Positions 1-11,999 of a DNA stretch of 64,000 nt are shown in pieces (the stretch's first letter is position 1; every line of letters starts with the position of its first letter). Position numbers and translations under genes: made by a program. Source of the stretch: Sycobia sp. Sy_11 (taxonomy: Eukaryota > Arthropoda > Insecta > Hymenoptera > Epichrysomallidae). The notes beneath the pieces are model-generated. The model saw only the letters and a list, made by a program, of their open reading frames with translations, made no database searches and had not been told where the DNA came from. Location: positions 1,323,501 to 1,387,500 of the forward strand of contig JACCIC010000049.1 in assembly GCA_018907035.1 (NCBI GenBank), given 5' to 3'.

Positions 1-170
1 TAATCGCAGTACTTTGCGACTAAAAGCGACTAGGGTTCTACTTTTACATAACGATTGAATCGAGCGAAATTGCTCCAGTGCACCACTTTCGCTATTTTCC
101 CGCGCGAAGGGCGCTCTCTCTTCTTCAAATATGTGCGAGGGGGAAAAAAAAATTTATTACGTTGATTTTG

Positions 171-182
171 CCCCCCCCCCCC
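171..182. repeat. C12 homopolymer
   Basis: Twelve consecutive C follow a run of A. It is likely to be length-variable and error-prone in assembly. Confidence 0.95.
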
Positions 183-1066
183 AAGGTATCGTGCGCAGTT
201 TAATCGAATATCGTAAAATTAAATCGCACGATTAAATTAATTTAAGGAGTGCATTATGGAGAAATGTAGGGCTGGGAGGTGTGGCCGTAGAGATCCCCTT
301 CCATAATAGGAAATAAAGAATATTAACTTAAAATTAAAAATTCATTCATAATGCAAGGTAAAGGTAAATTTAAAAATTAAAAATTAATTAAAAGAAAAAA
401 CAAACCGATGCACGATACAGCTAATTTTTAAGACTTACAAGACATTGGAATAATTTCTATACAAAATTTCGTATAAATTATCGATTTAATTTTACGTTTA
501 CATATCGAGTATTCAGCGCTCGAGTCGCGCACATAACGCCCAAAACGTCGTTAACGCCAGACGATCCACCGATGCACAGACTGCACGGATTCGTTCGTTC
601 AATTTCGCTTCCGAGTAGGCGAAGTTTAATTCTGCCTTGCGATTGGTGGAGAATGGGTCATTAAACACTATTAATCGACACGGAAGAAAAGTAGTATTTT
701 CCTCCCTCAGAGCAGCTGTAGAAAATTGTATTTTGCGTCCCAAGTGCGAGGAGGGGAGGGGGAGAAAAACTAAATTCACGATAGAAAACAATCTGTCTGA
801 GCGATGAATAATCTTATACTCATTTTCATCGATGCCTTTTATTACTTTTTACATAACATTCTGTGCTCTTAATTGTTATGGTTACTAGTTTTTCCTATAC
901 TTACGAGCCTTAATGTTCAAAAGTGCTTTATTTATTCTGTTAGAAGATCTGCATTTGCATGAAAATAGTCATTATAATACACTCAAAATTTTTATAATTT
1001 TACTAATGGTGTTTTATAGATATATATGCATTAAGTCTTAATGTGGTATTAAAAAAAATATATACA

Positions 1067-1308
1067 CTGAAAAAAATATCTTCCCATATCAAGTAAATAT
1101 TTACTTGTTTTGTATCAAGTAAATCATTTTCTTAAATTCAGGAAATATTCACTAGATTTAAGAGTACGTGGTTTGATGCAAGTGAACTCTTCTTGCATTA
1201 AGTAAATACTTCCTTGATTTAAGAAGATGCTTTCTCAATTTAAGAAAATAATTTACTTGGTGCAAAGCAAGCAAATATTTACTTGATAACAGATATATTT
1301 TTTTTCAG
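1067..1308. mobile_element. 242-bp fold-back (MITE-like) element
   Basis: The ends are CTGAAAAAAA and its complement, flanked on both sides by tataca (1061-1066 and 1309-1314), a likely 6-bp target duplication. The two halves are inverted copies nearly throughout. An 18-nt palindrome-like block, CAAGTAAATATTTACTTG, lies at 1090-1107 and its counterpart at 1268-1285, each starting 23 nt from its own end. A 25-nt block at 1116-1140 matches the complement of 1235-1259 at 23 of 25 positions. The centre holds ATGCAAG (1176-1182) facing CTTGCAT (1192-1198). It has no coding capacity. The size, end symmetry and internal symmetry fit a non-autonomous DNA element of the fold-back or MITE kind. I cannot assign its superfamily. 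Confidence 0.75.
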
Positions 1309-1469
1309 TATACAAATGTCTTACATATACACGTATTAATATTAATAAATAAACTTATTAACATGCTACGATTATCTACTTATCGCACAAATAATCGCTA
1401 GCGATTGAACGGATACTGAATCTCCGTGCCGTTGCGGCAATTGGATTTATCGAATTATTATATGTAATT

Positions 1470-1700
1470 ACGGAACCGTGCTCGTCGCTGAGCCGCGCCG
1501 TCGCAGATCGCCAGCGTCGGCGCCGCTTATCGCGGCCCTCGTCCAGGCGGAACGAGGGATTTTTCCCGGAGTTCCGATTAGGCCTCAGGCCGTGCACCGT
1601 CCAGCTGTTCCGCTGCAGCGCTGCGCAAGCCGCGTCGGACAGGGTGCAGTCCGCTCAAGTCGCCTATCCATTTTCTCGCGTACTTCCAACAGAAGGTCAG
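1470..1700. other. short CpG-rich island
   Basis: GC-rich with many CpG, abruptly bounded by AT-rich DNA. Frames are open on both strands (93 codons plus; 73 and 66 codons minus) because stops are rare at this composition. None is recognised. Confidence 0.6.
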
Positions 1701-1791
1701 AAGTTAATCGCCCCTGTCCTTCTGGAATATTTTTCGAGCCGGTGACGTGTGATAATTGAATAAATATATATACATACACACGCACGTACGC

Positions 1792-1793
<2 letters not shown>

Positions 1794-1835
<42 letters not shown>

Positions 1836-1842
1836 ATATATA
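1794..1842. repeat. (TA)n microsatellite
   Basis: About 49 bp of TA with one C interruption near 1834. It follows a short (CA/CG)n-like stretch. Confidence 0.97.
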
Positions 1843-1955
1843 ATTAAATGAATTGATTGCTTACTATACACTTAGTGAAACATAGTTAATAATTAAGATG
1901 TATTTGTATATAGATAAATAAATATGTCAATACCACTTGGTTAGATTCCTTACAA

Positions 1956-2009
1956 TTTTATTGGAATCTTACAAGCTTTTTCGACTTATGTCATTATCAA
2001 AGCTTTTAA

Positions 2010-2079
<70 letters not shown>

Positions 2080-2163
2080 CGTCCTAGTATACTACATTTG
2101 AGACTTTGTATTCTTTTTTGATAATGGTAGAATTGCCGGAACTAGCTGTAAGATTTCAATAAA
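1956..2163. repeat. inverted pair of hairpin-plus-tail motifs around a (TA)n tract
   Basis: Read on the plus strand, 2118-2163 contains TTGATAATGG, a small stem (GGTA/TGCC), GGAACTAGCT, then GTAAGATTTCAATAAA. Read on the minus strand, 2000-1956 contains TTGATAATG, a different small stem (GAC/GTC), GAAAAAGCTT, then GTAAGATTCCAATAAAA. The two copies face away from each other, with the AATAAA-bearing tails outward and a (TA)n tract between them. A conserved hairpin with changed stem bases followed by a polyadenylation-like tail recalls the terminal sequences of some dispersed retroelements, for example Penelope-like ones. That family assignment is a guess. Confidence 0.55.
2014..2074. repeat. 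(TA)n microsatellite, 61 bp, pure
   Basis: An uninterrupted TA run lying between the two inverted hairpin-tail motifs. Confidence 0.97.
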
Positions 2164-3116
2164 TTCATACTAAACTTAACCTTAACGTATTATTTACATA
2201 TCTATTTTTTGTCTATTTATATTATTATTTTATCTTTTTTTCTTAATGAAAATAGATATTATTTATATGGGCTCTAAATTAAGACTATGGGTTTTCGATC
2301 ATTCGGAGTATAAACTGGCTAACTAATCAGGCCGGTCAATTAACAAATAATTTTTTTAAATTGATGGACTCAAACAGTGGTGCATATTTGATCTTCTCGG
2401 TGTGCCTAATCATTTCCTTCCTGTACTGATCGTGTATAGCGAGTTCCTGTAGATTTTGGAGTCGCTGGAATTACTTATTATTGAAATAATTCGAGTAATT
2501 ACGAGATGGAGTTTTCAGAACGATCTCATTTATTATTAGATCATATTTTTTGGTTTTATATTCTTAGAGCAACATTCTTTGAGGTCGAAAAATTTCGTCA
2601 AAAACTTCTAAAAAGGACACGAAAGTAAAAGTATAAATATGTGAACAATGTATAAGGAGCGCTCTTCGCTACTTTCAGTGCAGATCATGAGGATAAGTTA
2701 AAGGTCACGCTAATATAAATGAATGTGTTTGAAAAGTTTCATTACGAGGAAGATTTGACCCAATTTTTAAATCGATTCCCGACTCTTTCGAAACGTGCAT
2801 AGAACAAAAATGATTGTAAAACACGAGAGCATCGTTACAATACGAATTAAATTTCTCAATGTATATTGTAAATTTACAAAAGTCTCCCAGATATGTATAT
2901 AATTGATTTTTCACATTTTGAAATTTTGCTAGACTAATTGGTATTGCAGCCGCAATAATGACTTCCACGAATTTTATATCAAGTATTTGATTTAAAAAAA
3001 AATTCGAGGATTCCTATCGCAAGACCCGCTTTAATGTGCAAAATATTGACATTTTATACCTACACTATATTATATGGCTAGAATTTCGGGGCATGAGTGT
3101 TCGCATAGCACGTGTG

Positions 3117-3123
<7 letters not shown>

Positions 3124-3170
<47 letters not shown>
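3124..3170. repeat. (GA)n microsatellite
   Basis: 47 bp of pure GA, then ACACAC. The Ser/Leu-rich frame across it is not a gene. Confidence 0.97.
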
Positions 3171-3174
<4 letters not shown>

Positions 3175-3272
3175 ACAGAAAGTAAGGGAGAGATAAATAA
3201 AGTCTCAAATAGGTGAGACTAGAGATTCCGTAACGGGGACGTGAATTCACCGTTAGTATGAGAAAAGGTGTG

Positions 3273-3277
<5 letters not shown>

Positions 3278-3327
<50 letters not shown>

Positions 3328-3370
3328 CCCATAGAGTTTAATACTGCGCATTCGTCCATGCAGATACTGG

Positions 3371-3421
<51 letters not shown>
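3278..3421. repeat. two (TA)n tracts with a 48-bp unique spacer
   Basis: TA runs at 3278-3324 and 3373-3421 bracket 48 bp of unique sequence. Confidence 0.97.
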
Positions 3422-3425
<4 letters not shown>

Positions 3426-3524
3426 CCGTAAAAATAAGAGAGAAAAAGAACATTTACCATCTCGAAAGAGGAAACGCGCTATCTAATTATGCGCAGACGG
3501 AGTTTTTTATGCAGATACATACGA

Positions 3525-3559
<35 letters not shown>

Positions 3560-3572
3560 GTATATATATATA
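3525..3572. repeat. (TC)n-(TA)n compound microsatellite
   Basis: TC at 3525-3544 passes directly into TA with one G interruption. Confidence 0.96.
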
Positions 3573-4115
3573 GACTTTTACTTAATTATTATATGTATTT
3601 ACTGGATTGTGAATATAGTTCTTGCTGCAATTATATGCGAATGATTACGCATTTCACTAATTGGGATTTTTGAAAGAGATTGAAATAGAGAGCGAATGAG
3701 AGAGAGAGAGAGAGAGACAGAGAGATAGCGTTAAAATAAGGTGCAATTTAGTTTATCCATTAGCATAAAATTGCCCAGGAAATAAATTGCGAGTAAAAAA
3801 AGAAAATTAATGTAGAATCTCTGTTACGGCGTAAGAAAGAAATAAATTACAGCTGTTCGGCCGTAAATTCCGTGCGAATGAACATAACGTCTATCGTAAG
3901 CATATAATGCTGATTCTGTTGTTTTATGTTTCGATCTGCATACATAAACCATCAAAATCCTAATCTACGGAAGCACATCGAGTTCGACAAATTGCAGGAG
4001 AGTCCGTTAATTGATAGAGTTTATTAATTTTAATACGAATCCAGTCGATCAAAATTGCGTGTTCACTTTTGTATCTTAAAAAAAATTTTATTTACCTCGT
4101 GCATACATTGGAATG

Positions 4116-4118
<3 letters not shown>

Positions 4119-4178
<60 letters not shown>
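4119..4178. repeat. (GA)n microsatellite, 60 bp
   Basis: A pure GA run. The frame reading Arg-Glu repeats through it is an artefact. Confidence 0.97.
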
Positions 4179-4180
<2 letters not shown>

Positions 4181-4199
4181 CAGAGAAAGAGGGAAGCAA

Positions 4200-5960
4200 A
4201 CTCAAGCTTAAATACGGGGGCACAAAGGAGCGTTATACGCTTACCGGGTGCATATATAGTAGAGCCATTTTACGAGTAATGCATAACGAGCGGCGCCTAC
4301 GTACAACTTCCCTTCACATTTTTTTGCTTCATGGCGAACTTCCTCGCCCCCTCTCCCATCCACTCCTGCATCTCGCCTCGCTTGTTTTTTTGTCATCGTT
4401 GCCTCATTCATTGTACGAAATGCTCGGTCGTCCATACGCAAGAATATTTTGCCCACGATGATTTTGACGGTATATTGGGTGTTAAACACAGGCCGTTCAT
4501 TATACTGTTGGTCCATGGTAAAGAAGAACTTCTTTCTTTTAGATTTCTCGATTTTTGTCTTGTTTGGTTGTTGAAACAGCTTGCTCGTTGCCACGGACGA
4601 CATCTCGCTTGCGTGTATTATGGTATTGTGCTGCCAGTGACCCGAGGCAGGACATCGAGTATGGATGACAGATTTCGGCTGCGATCGTACGAAGCAACTT
4701 GAATTACTTGCGGAGCGAGCCCTGAACACTTTTAGGGATGAACTCCCTCCCATTACCAAGACATAGTAGTTTCAGTGTTGTATTTGTACATAAGGAATGT
4801 TGGAACTTTAGCGCGGATATCCGCACAGATTTTCATAAAAACAAGTTGATAAGATTTTTAATTACACTTTTACTTTTAATAAACTTGAAAAAATTAAATA
4901 GTTTGCATAGTGGGTCGTATTGTAGTAAGTTGAAAAGTTCTCTATTCCCTTGTGGAGGACTTCATAGTTCGTTGCCAGACCTTATCCGAAAGTTGCCGAG
5001 CCGGGTCGTAAAGGGCCGCGATTCGAACTCGTGCGAAAAGTTCGTCAACTTTTAGCAACTACGGAAAATATGCATAAACGCGGGCAATATACGCAAGAGC
5101 TTTTCACAATTATCAACGGAGCCGCGAACGTTAAAAGTTTCATCAAAAATGTGCGCAATGGTTTTAAGCGCAATACGAGTTCGTCAATGTTGCCGGGCAT
5201 CTCTGGAAATTGTCAGACTCTGCCCAAATTTCGCGCCATTCGCCAAGTACGAATGGCGCCGTTTTCGTAATGCCCGTCAACTTTTCAAAAAAATTTGAGG
5301 ATTTTTCAAAAAATTCAGTCTAATGCAAATTGCATACGAAGAATTCTGGCCCAAGTGGTATTAGAACAGTTATAGGACGTTATAATTTCCATTTCAAATT
5401 CTTCACAAACGAGACAAATACGAAAACAAGGGGGGAAAAATGACATGTACACCAAAAATATCCGCAGGCAAATCTTATACATACACGCCCGCAATTTCCT
5501 CTCCCCCCCCTACTCGCCCATAATTCGATCACGGCACGTATCGTGGAACGAGAATCCCTCCCTACTACCCCCCCCTCCCCGCCCTCAGGCATCCAATTTC
5601 GTCGCTTTACGGAGGAAAAAAGTGAAAAATATCGAGAATAACGACGCGGTCGAGGAAGGAGAAAGAGCGAGAAGAGGAGGAGGAGGAGGGGGAGAAAGAG
5701 AAAATCTATCGATTCCTTCGTTCGATGCATTATACTCGTTACATGGCGGCGGTAGCCTTATAGGCACGGGCTTATATAGCGGTAAAATCGTACGCGACGA
5801 GCCAGCTCTCCTGTACGCCTATATTATATATATATATATATCGCGTCCCGCTGCGCTCCGTTAGGTTGGCGCTATTCACCCGGGCGTGTGCATTATTGCC
5901 CGCTCTCGGCACGGCGCGATCTCGGGGGGATACTACTAGACCAATTATCATCCCTCGGTC
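4200..5960. other. mixed-composition stretch, no gene recognised
   Basis: It holds a 172-codon minus frame (4241-4759) and overlapping plus frames (4331-4702, 5445-5864) with no recognisable motif. C-rich runs occur at 5500-5580 and a purine-rich block (GAGGAGGAGG) near 5675-5700. Confidence 0.5.
5233..5259. other. perfect GC-rich inverted repeat
   Basis: GCGCCATTCG and its exact complement are separated by 7 nt. A second small inverted repeat, AAAAGTT/AACTTTT, lies at 5037-5054, and CGTCAACTTTT recurs at 5043-5053 and 5276-5286. The role is unknown. It is too short and unsupported to call a terminator or a regulatory RNA in a eukaryote. Confidence 0.8.
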
Positions 5961-6077
5961 TACGCCTCATCTTGCTTTTTTTTTCTACACATTTTCGTAT
6001 GGGACGCATTGTTATTATGCGTATAAGTTTTTGTTTCATCTGATTTTTAATAATGTATTTTTAGAATATATATATGA

Positions 6078-6081
<4 letters not shown>

Positions 6082-6137
<56 letters not shown>
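6082..6137. repeat. (AT)n microsatellite
   Basis: 56 bp of AT at the edge of a 1.4-kb AT-rich stretch. Confidence 0.97.
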
Positions 6138-6139
<2 letters not shown>

Positions 6140-6145
<6 letters not shown>

Positions 6146-7540
6146 TGTTTGACAGTACTATCTTTACAATATTGATCGCTCATCGTTACTGACCTCATTG
6201 TCCAGCTAATAATACTTAGATGCCTCATTCAAGTTTTTGGTAGACATTCTGTATTGAGGATTATGATTCCGATGTCTCAGTCGCTTATGCTTGCAGCAAG
6301 AATTATATCGCTTTTCAGTAACCAAAATCATCTATAATCATTTACAATCCATATCAGATAAAAATTTCTAGGAATAACGTACTGAAGGTCGCTCGGAATG
6401 TGTGAGCAGGATCAATTCACAGAAATATTTTTTCGGAAATATTGTTTTTAATATTTTTAACGATATAGTGTAAAATTGGCGCATGTTATAGAGCTTATGT
6501 TCCCTGTATTTTGTTATACTTTACCTTGCAAATCTAACGACCTTTTTGAGATTATCGAATTAACGTTTGATTTATTTACAGACTGGCCAAAAATCCCATT
6601 AATTAGATGCCAATTAAAAAAAATCTTCAGAATGATTTGAAAGGTAGTCGTCACGATTGCCAATAGAGTGTGCGAATTACCAAAGATTCCAGTAAGCAGG
6701 GATAGTTCGATGAATATTTAGCCGATAAATTTTGATATTCCTAAGTGCAATGTATGAAATAAATAGTGCTGTCTACGAAAGAGTAGTATTGAAGTTATGA
6801 TAGTCGCAGGTTTTTAAAATTCTAGTTGTCTAGTCTATTAGCACAGATGTTAAAAGAACGTGATCGATTAGTTTGTTGTATTTCACTTTACAAGCTATTA
6901 TTTTTTTATAATTAAACCAATCGCTTGAAAAGTTATAAAGAAAAGGTGGCAAAGTTATTTCATTTAGTTCTATCTTGTGCAAATTACTTTATACAAAAAA
7001 TAACAAACTATATATCTTCAATTCTTTAAAATTGACTGTTATGTAATTAAATCAGTATTTAACACTTCATAATTTTCAATTAAAAATTTTACGATATTAA
7101 TTTCACATTATTATCTAATTTTATCTTATTATGCTATGAACATTTATTTTTATCTTAAGACAAGATCAAACGTAACATTATTGTTTTTTTGATAGTATCG
7201 TAAATTTGACCGTGAAAATTTTTTCAGCTCTCCTAAATGGCTACTTGATTAATGCCTCTCCACGATTTCGTTTAAATTGATTTTAAATTGTTACTTCATC
7301 TTCTCAAGTTGTTTTTTAACATTTTCACAATGAGTATAACGTTTCGCGGCTGAATATCGGCTTAAAATTATCTTGCGGATAAAAATTAATTTCTAACACG
7401 ACCCATTCGGAATCTTTTATTGAGCTATCGCAAACGATCGCTCAACAGCCTCAATTATAAGCAATAATAGTAAACCATGTAGAAGCAATTGAAAACTATG
7501 TATCTAAACACGTATCAGACTGGTCGTCATTAATACCCTC
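6140..7540. other. AT-rich desert
   Basis: 1.4 kb of unique AT-rich sequence. No frame of 60 codons or more opens with ATG. I see no repeats or hairpins of note. Confidence 0.6.
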
Positions 7541-8060
7541 CTACCTCTTCCCGCTCGGATTACGCCGCGATTTTCCACGTACGCGCGTCTCGCGGACTTG
7601 CCTCGATCGCGAGCGATCCCCATTACGCAGAGGAGGAAAAAGTAAACAAATGTCTGCGCGCCCGTTACGCGCGCCTAGACAAAAAGCGCGCGAGGTGCCG
7701 GGGAATGGGAGGGGGGAGGGGCGAGGAAGATTCCACGACGCGGGAAATACCAGCGGAGTCGCTGGCTCGCTCGCCTGACCGCAGCGGCTTTTTTCCACTG
7801 CGCAGAGAACGGCGGCGACGACAATCGCGCCGTTCGTTCGCTCGCTCGCGCCGCGATATGCCTCCATTAGGGCATTAGCGTGCGCTGAGCCGCCGTTGAA
7901 CCAGTTGCACTTGCGTGTCTGTGCATATATATATATATATATATATACATCGGTTGATCGATTAATCTCGCGGGGAGTCTCTTTTTCGGTTGCGACGGCA
8001 GTCCCGTTGCAATTCAAGCAGCATTTTCGCGGACATTCTGAGAATCGGATGGACTGTGCT
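7540..8060. other. CpG-rich island
   Basis: Dense CpG (CGCGCG, CGCCGCG) with a small (TA)n at 7925-7947. It could be a promoter or first-exon region, but no start site or splice site can be supported. Confidence 0.55.
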
Positions 8061-8099
8061 TATATCAGCTTGTATGTCTTCTTTTTTATTTTCTTTTGA

Positions 8100-9190
8100 A
8101 CGAAAATACGAATGATTTTGCATCTTTGGGAAGAGGGGGTAGACAATATAGCGCCGATTTTTGTTCAATTGTACAAATGCTTTTTGTTATATACACTATA
8201 CTGAATTTATAAATTAATCTTCGGCTTTTACGCACTCTAACTTTGAAGACTTTCAATTGTATATGTATGTATCTTTTCTTCTTCTTTCTCTCTGTCTGTC
8301 TTTTTAAGGTGAGGCCCAGGGTGCCATCCATCAATCGATCGATAATAAAACATTTTAATCCAGTAGCAATATACGACGAGCAAGATACACGTGTACATGC
8401 ATTTACGCAATCAAGCCACGTGTTATTTCAAATTGATTGTCTGGTGTGAGAATATACTTTTTTTCTTAAGATATAATTGCTATAAGTTTTTTGTTTTAAG
8501 AATGAGAAGAGAAAGAGAGGAAGAGGGCGAGAGAAATTTAATTTTTAAATTTATTACGTAAGTTTTTTATAGTTAAAACAAATAAGTTTTCTATTTATGA
8601 TTTCTACAGGATTCATTGCTTGTTGAAAATTATTTTCGTTCACTGATTCGTTAATTAATTCGTTTACTTGTAAAGATTTCAGAATAACTATTACTAAGTA
8701 ACAACTGAGAGATAAACGTGTAATTTTCATTAAAAAACCCTGGTTAGACTTAATGGTCCCTCAGATTACATTTTATATTTATGACTCATTTTGCAAGCCT
8801 TACTGCGCTCGGCTTTCTGCTTATTTCCACAGCCATTATTTAGCGCATATTTGCACAGATATTTTTTATAATTAATTCGAATTATCGTCGTTGTTTTGTA
8901 GTGCTTATAAAAAAAGGATCGGTGAAATCTATTCTAAACGTCAGAAGGATATTTCTCGCAGCAGAAACCATTAGCTTCTCTTTTCTAATTAAAAAGTCCC
9001 TTTTTTATGCTCATTCTGCTCTTTTTCGTAAAGCACATTTAGCCTATAAGGTCTTCTTTGGGGGAAATTATTTTTGACGTTAATTATGAAAAAGCAATTT
9101 CTCAGTATAATAATCAGGAATAAAAAGTAAAACAAATTAGTATTTAAATTAACTTTTTGCCAAGCAATCTTTTTTTTATCTATTAAATTA
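8100..9190. other. AT-rich stretch, nothing recognised
   Basis: Unique AT-rich DNA with only short unrecognised frames, ending in the long TA tract at 9.2 kb. Confidence 0.5.
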
Positions 9191-9196
9191 AATATA

Positions 9197-9282
<86 letters not shown>

Positions 9283-9291
9283 ATGTGTATG
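9191..9291. repeat. long interrupted (TA)n
   Basis: About 100 bp of TA with short GTA and GTATG interruptions, ending in a (TG)-like tail. Confidence 0.96.
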
Positions 9292-9550
9292 CACATCGGG
9301 GATCAAGAATAAAAAGAAAAATAGTTATTGTTAAAAATGTATTATTGGGTATTTTTGAAAGTGCAACATTCATCAAGAATAGTTCAAAATACAAAACGAA
9401 AATCAATATCAAACTTTATGTTTGACGAATTTTCAAGCTTAAAATAGGCTTGAAAAAAGCCCAAAAAATTCCAAATCGCGCGTAATAGGATTATAAGACC
9501 GTGGACCTCAATTACGTTTCCTCTCTACTCTCCTATGTCTCTTTCTCTTG

Positions 9551-9556
<6 letters not shown>

Positions 9557-9585
<29 letters not shown>
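9557..9585. repeat. (CT)n microsatellite
   Basis: 29 bp of pure CT within a pyrimidine-rich stretch. Confidence 0.96.
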
Positions 9586-9589
<4 letters not shown>

Positions 9590-9599
9590 CTTTTGCTGG

Positions 9600-10700
9600 C
9601 TCGCTCGTATCGAAAACGGCTCCCGAGATTTTACTTCTGTACGAGCTCGTCCTCGGATTACACGGTACCCACGATTTACGTATCATTCGTACACATGTAT
9701 TCTGAGTGTCTCTATTCTACCCCCTACCCTCCCTCTTCAACTGTTCTTGGACGTTTATATCGATGCTCGAGCCCGTATTCAGATATTATCCGTTCGGGAG
9801 AGCAACATTGTATGTACAGGAGTATTTTATAATCCTCGAATCGTTGATCTCGATTTTGCCCGTTGCCTTTCATCGACGCATCGAGTTTGCGAGCTCTGCA
9901 GTTTTTTACTGGATCGCCTCGTGGACACGATGCGAGGACGGATTTTCGCTATAAGTTCACTTTACCCTGTTAAATTTCAGTTTATTTTATAAATTTTAAA
10001 ATACCCGTCAAATAGTTTATTGAAGAATTCATAATACAAATTCGATTTTTTAGAATTCATTAGAGATTTTAAAATTTAGTACCAATTCTCGATGAATATC
10101 TGAGATAAAATTTATATATAGAAAACTTTATAGAGAATGTTTGATAAAAGATCAAAGATGAAGAAATATCAGGATTATTTTACAATACCTACTGGGCACA
10201 AGGGTATTATTTACTTGGCTTTGTGTCTAGTTTATGCAGTGTAAAGGAAAAATCATTAGCATCTTATAAAAATTTCTACAATTTATCATAGAATGTATCA
10301 TATAAAATAATTCATAATGTTCAGAAACGTAGAAAAAATTTTACATTTTCTCTATTTTTATTTAAAGTTAAATTTTTATGCAAAGTACTTTTTCTGTAAA
10401 GTAAAATGATATGTATAGGCTATCCTCTAATGTCTTATACAAAAATTCCAACGAGCTTGGATATTCTTTCATGTAGCATTGTTGAATCTTCTTTTGGGCT
10501 TTAATTAAAAAAAGTAAAAGAAGATAATCTCGCTCCATCGTACAAAAGCAAATCGTCCTATTCGAAAGTTTCGCCGATGTACAAACTTCTCGCAGTACAT
10601 ATATACGCATACAAGCATATATATAGATAGATTGAGATATATCTTAACTACATGCAGAAACTCGAAAATAACAGAAGGGGGCTTTTCGAGGCGGACTATA
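9600..10700. other. unique sequence, nothing recognised
   Basis: Moderately GC-rich to about 9960, then AT-rich. The 163-codon plus frame over 9501-9992 starts in CT repeats and shows no family motif. Confidence 0.5.
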
Positions 10701-10717
10701 ATAATAGGAGTAGCAGC

Positions 10718-10811
<94 letters not shown>

Positions 10812-10824
10812 CAACAACAACAAC

Positions 10825-10854
<30 letters not shown>
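10718..10854. repeat. nested trinucleotide array AAT-AAC-AAT
   Basis: AAT repeats (10718-10767), then AAC/CAA repeats to about 10825 with one 1-nt phase slip near 10810, then AAT repeats again. Poly-Asn, poly-Ile, poly-Leu and poly-Tyr frames here are repeat readings. Confidence 0.97.
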
Positions 10855-10855
<1 letters not shown>

Positions 10856-10998
10856 TTTGTAGCATCGCTTCGAAAGCCGCGTGCGTCTTCTAGAAACTTT
10901 CTCAGACTCGATCCTCGATACAACCCGGTCTCGTGCAGAAACAAAAGGATATATCAGTTCTAAAACTTTTACTCCTGTATAATAACCGAGTTTCTATA

Positions 10999-10999
<1 letters not shown>

Positions 11000-11064
<65 letters not shown>
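11000..11064. repeat. (TA)n microsatellite, about 65 bp
   Basis: A pure TA run just before a GC-rich stretch. Confidence 0.97.
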
Positions 11065-11067
<3 letters not shown>

Positions 11068-11445
11068 ATTTAAAGTTTAACCTGCGCGACTTTATCCACT
11101 TCGCGATTTTATAAACGCGCCCTCTTCATAGACATCGTCGTGAAGGGAAAGGGCAACAGACAGCCTTAAAGGAAATCCGCCTCCCTTGAGCGCCCACTAG
11201 AGCGCCCCTTTCTCCTCCGCCGCCGCGTCGAACGCCCGCTTCCGGCTTTGTCTCTTTACGCGCGTCGGTCGCCGCGACCTATTTCCCTCCTCCCGGGCCT
11301 CCCCCCTCACCAACCCCGGTTATACGTGACCCAACTTTGATGCCGTATATCCAATCTCATCCTTCGCTGGGAGATTCGAGCCGTGTGTAATTTATTTAGC
11401 TCTCGCCATCTAATGCATACTAAAATTTTGCAGGGGGCACTCTCA

Positions 11446-11448
<3 letters not shown>

Positions 11449-11479
<31 letters not shown>
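11449..11479. repeat. (CT)n microsatellite
   Basis: 31 bp of pure CT. Confidence 0.96.
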
Positions 11480-11481
<2 letters not shown>

Positions 11482-11999
11482 AGCTCTGTTTTTCGTTACC
11501 TTTTCGTTTCTTTTCTTCTGCGTAGAGTAATTGTGTATCAGCCTCGCTTTATAGAATCCCTGGTACCTTATAAGAATTCTTGTAAGTGCAAAGTCTCTAG
11601 TAAATGTGAATTCAAATTTTCCTCGGCGAATGAAATTCCAAAATCAGAAGGGACACGGAAGAAAAGATTTGGAAAATATTACGGCGCATGAATTTCGCGA
11701 TTAATCATCCCATAAAAATCTCAGACGTATAGAATTGACCACGTGAAAAGACTTTCAATTGACAGAAAACCATTCCGCAACGGGAAAAACTACATGTCGC
11801 TAAGAGAATTTCGTCCCGAACAGTTGCGCAGTATTTTTTGGGATCTATCCAAGCATACGCAAAAAATAATACGCCACCGTCTCATTATGACATAACCATG
11901 GACTATAGCGATTTTACTTAGACTCGCCCAATTCCTCGGCTCATTATTATTGTAAGGCTTATACACAATTAATCCGCTCGATCATTATTAATCATTAAT

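Noticed and set aside
513..791. 92-codon minus-strand frame with an acceptor-like TTTTCTACAG inside it
   Set aside because: No homology is recognised and no donor, start or polyadenylation signal makes it a convincing exon.
4241..4759. 172-codon minus-strand frame
   Set aside because: No recognisable motif. The opposite strand is open for 123 codons over the same bases, so the length reflects local composition.
10644..10963. Poly-Asn, poly-Ile, poly-Leu and poly-Tyr frames
   Set aside because: Direct translations of the AAT/AAC array in different frames and strands.
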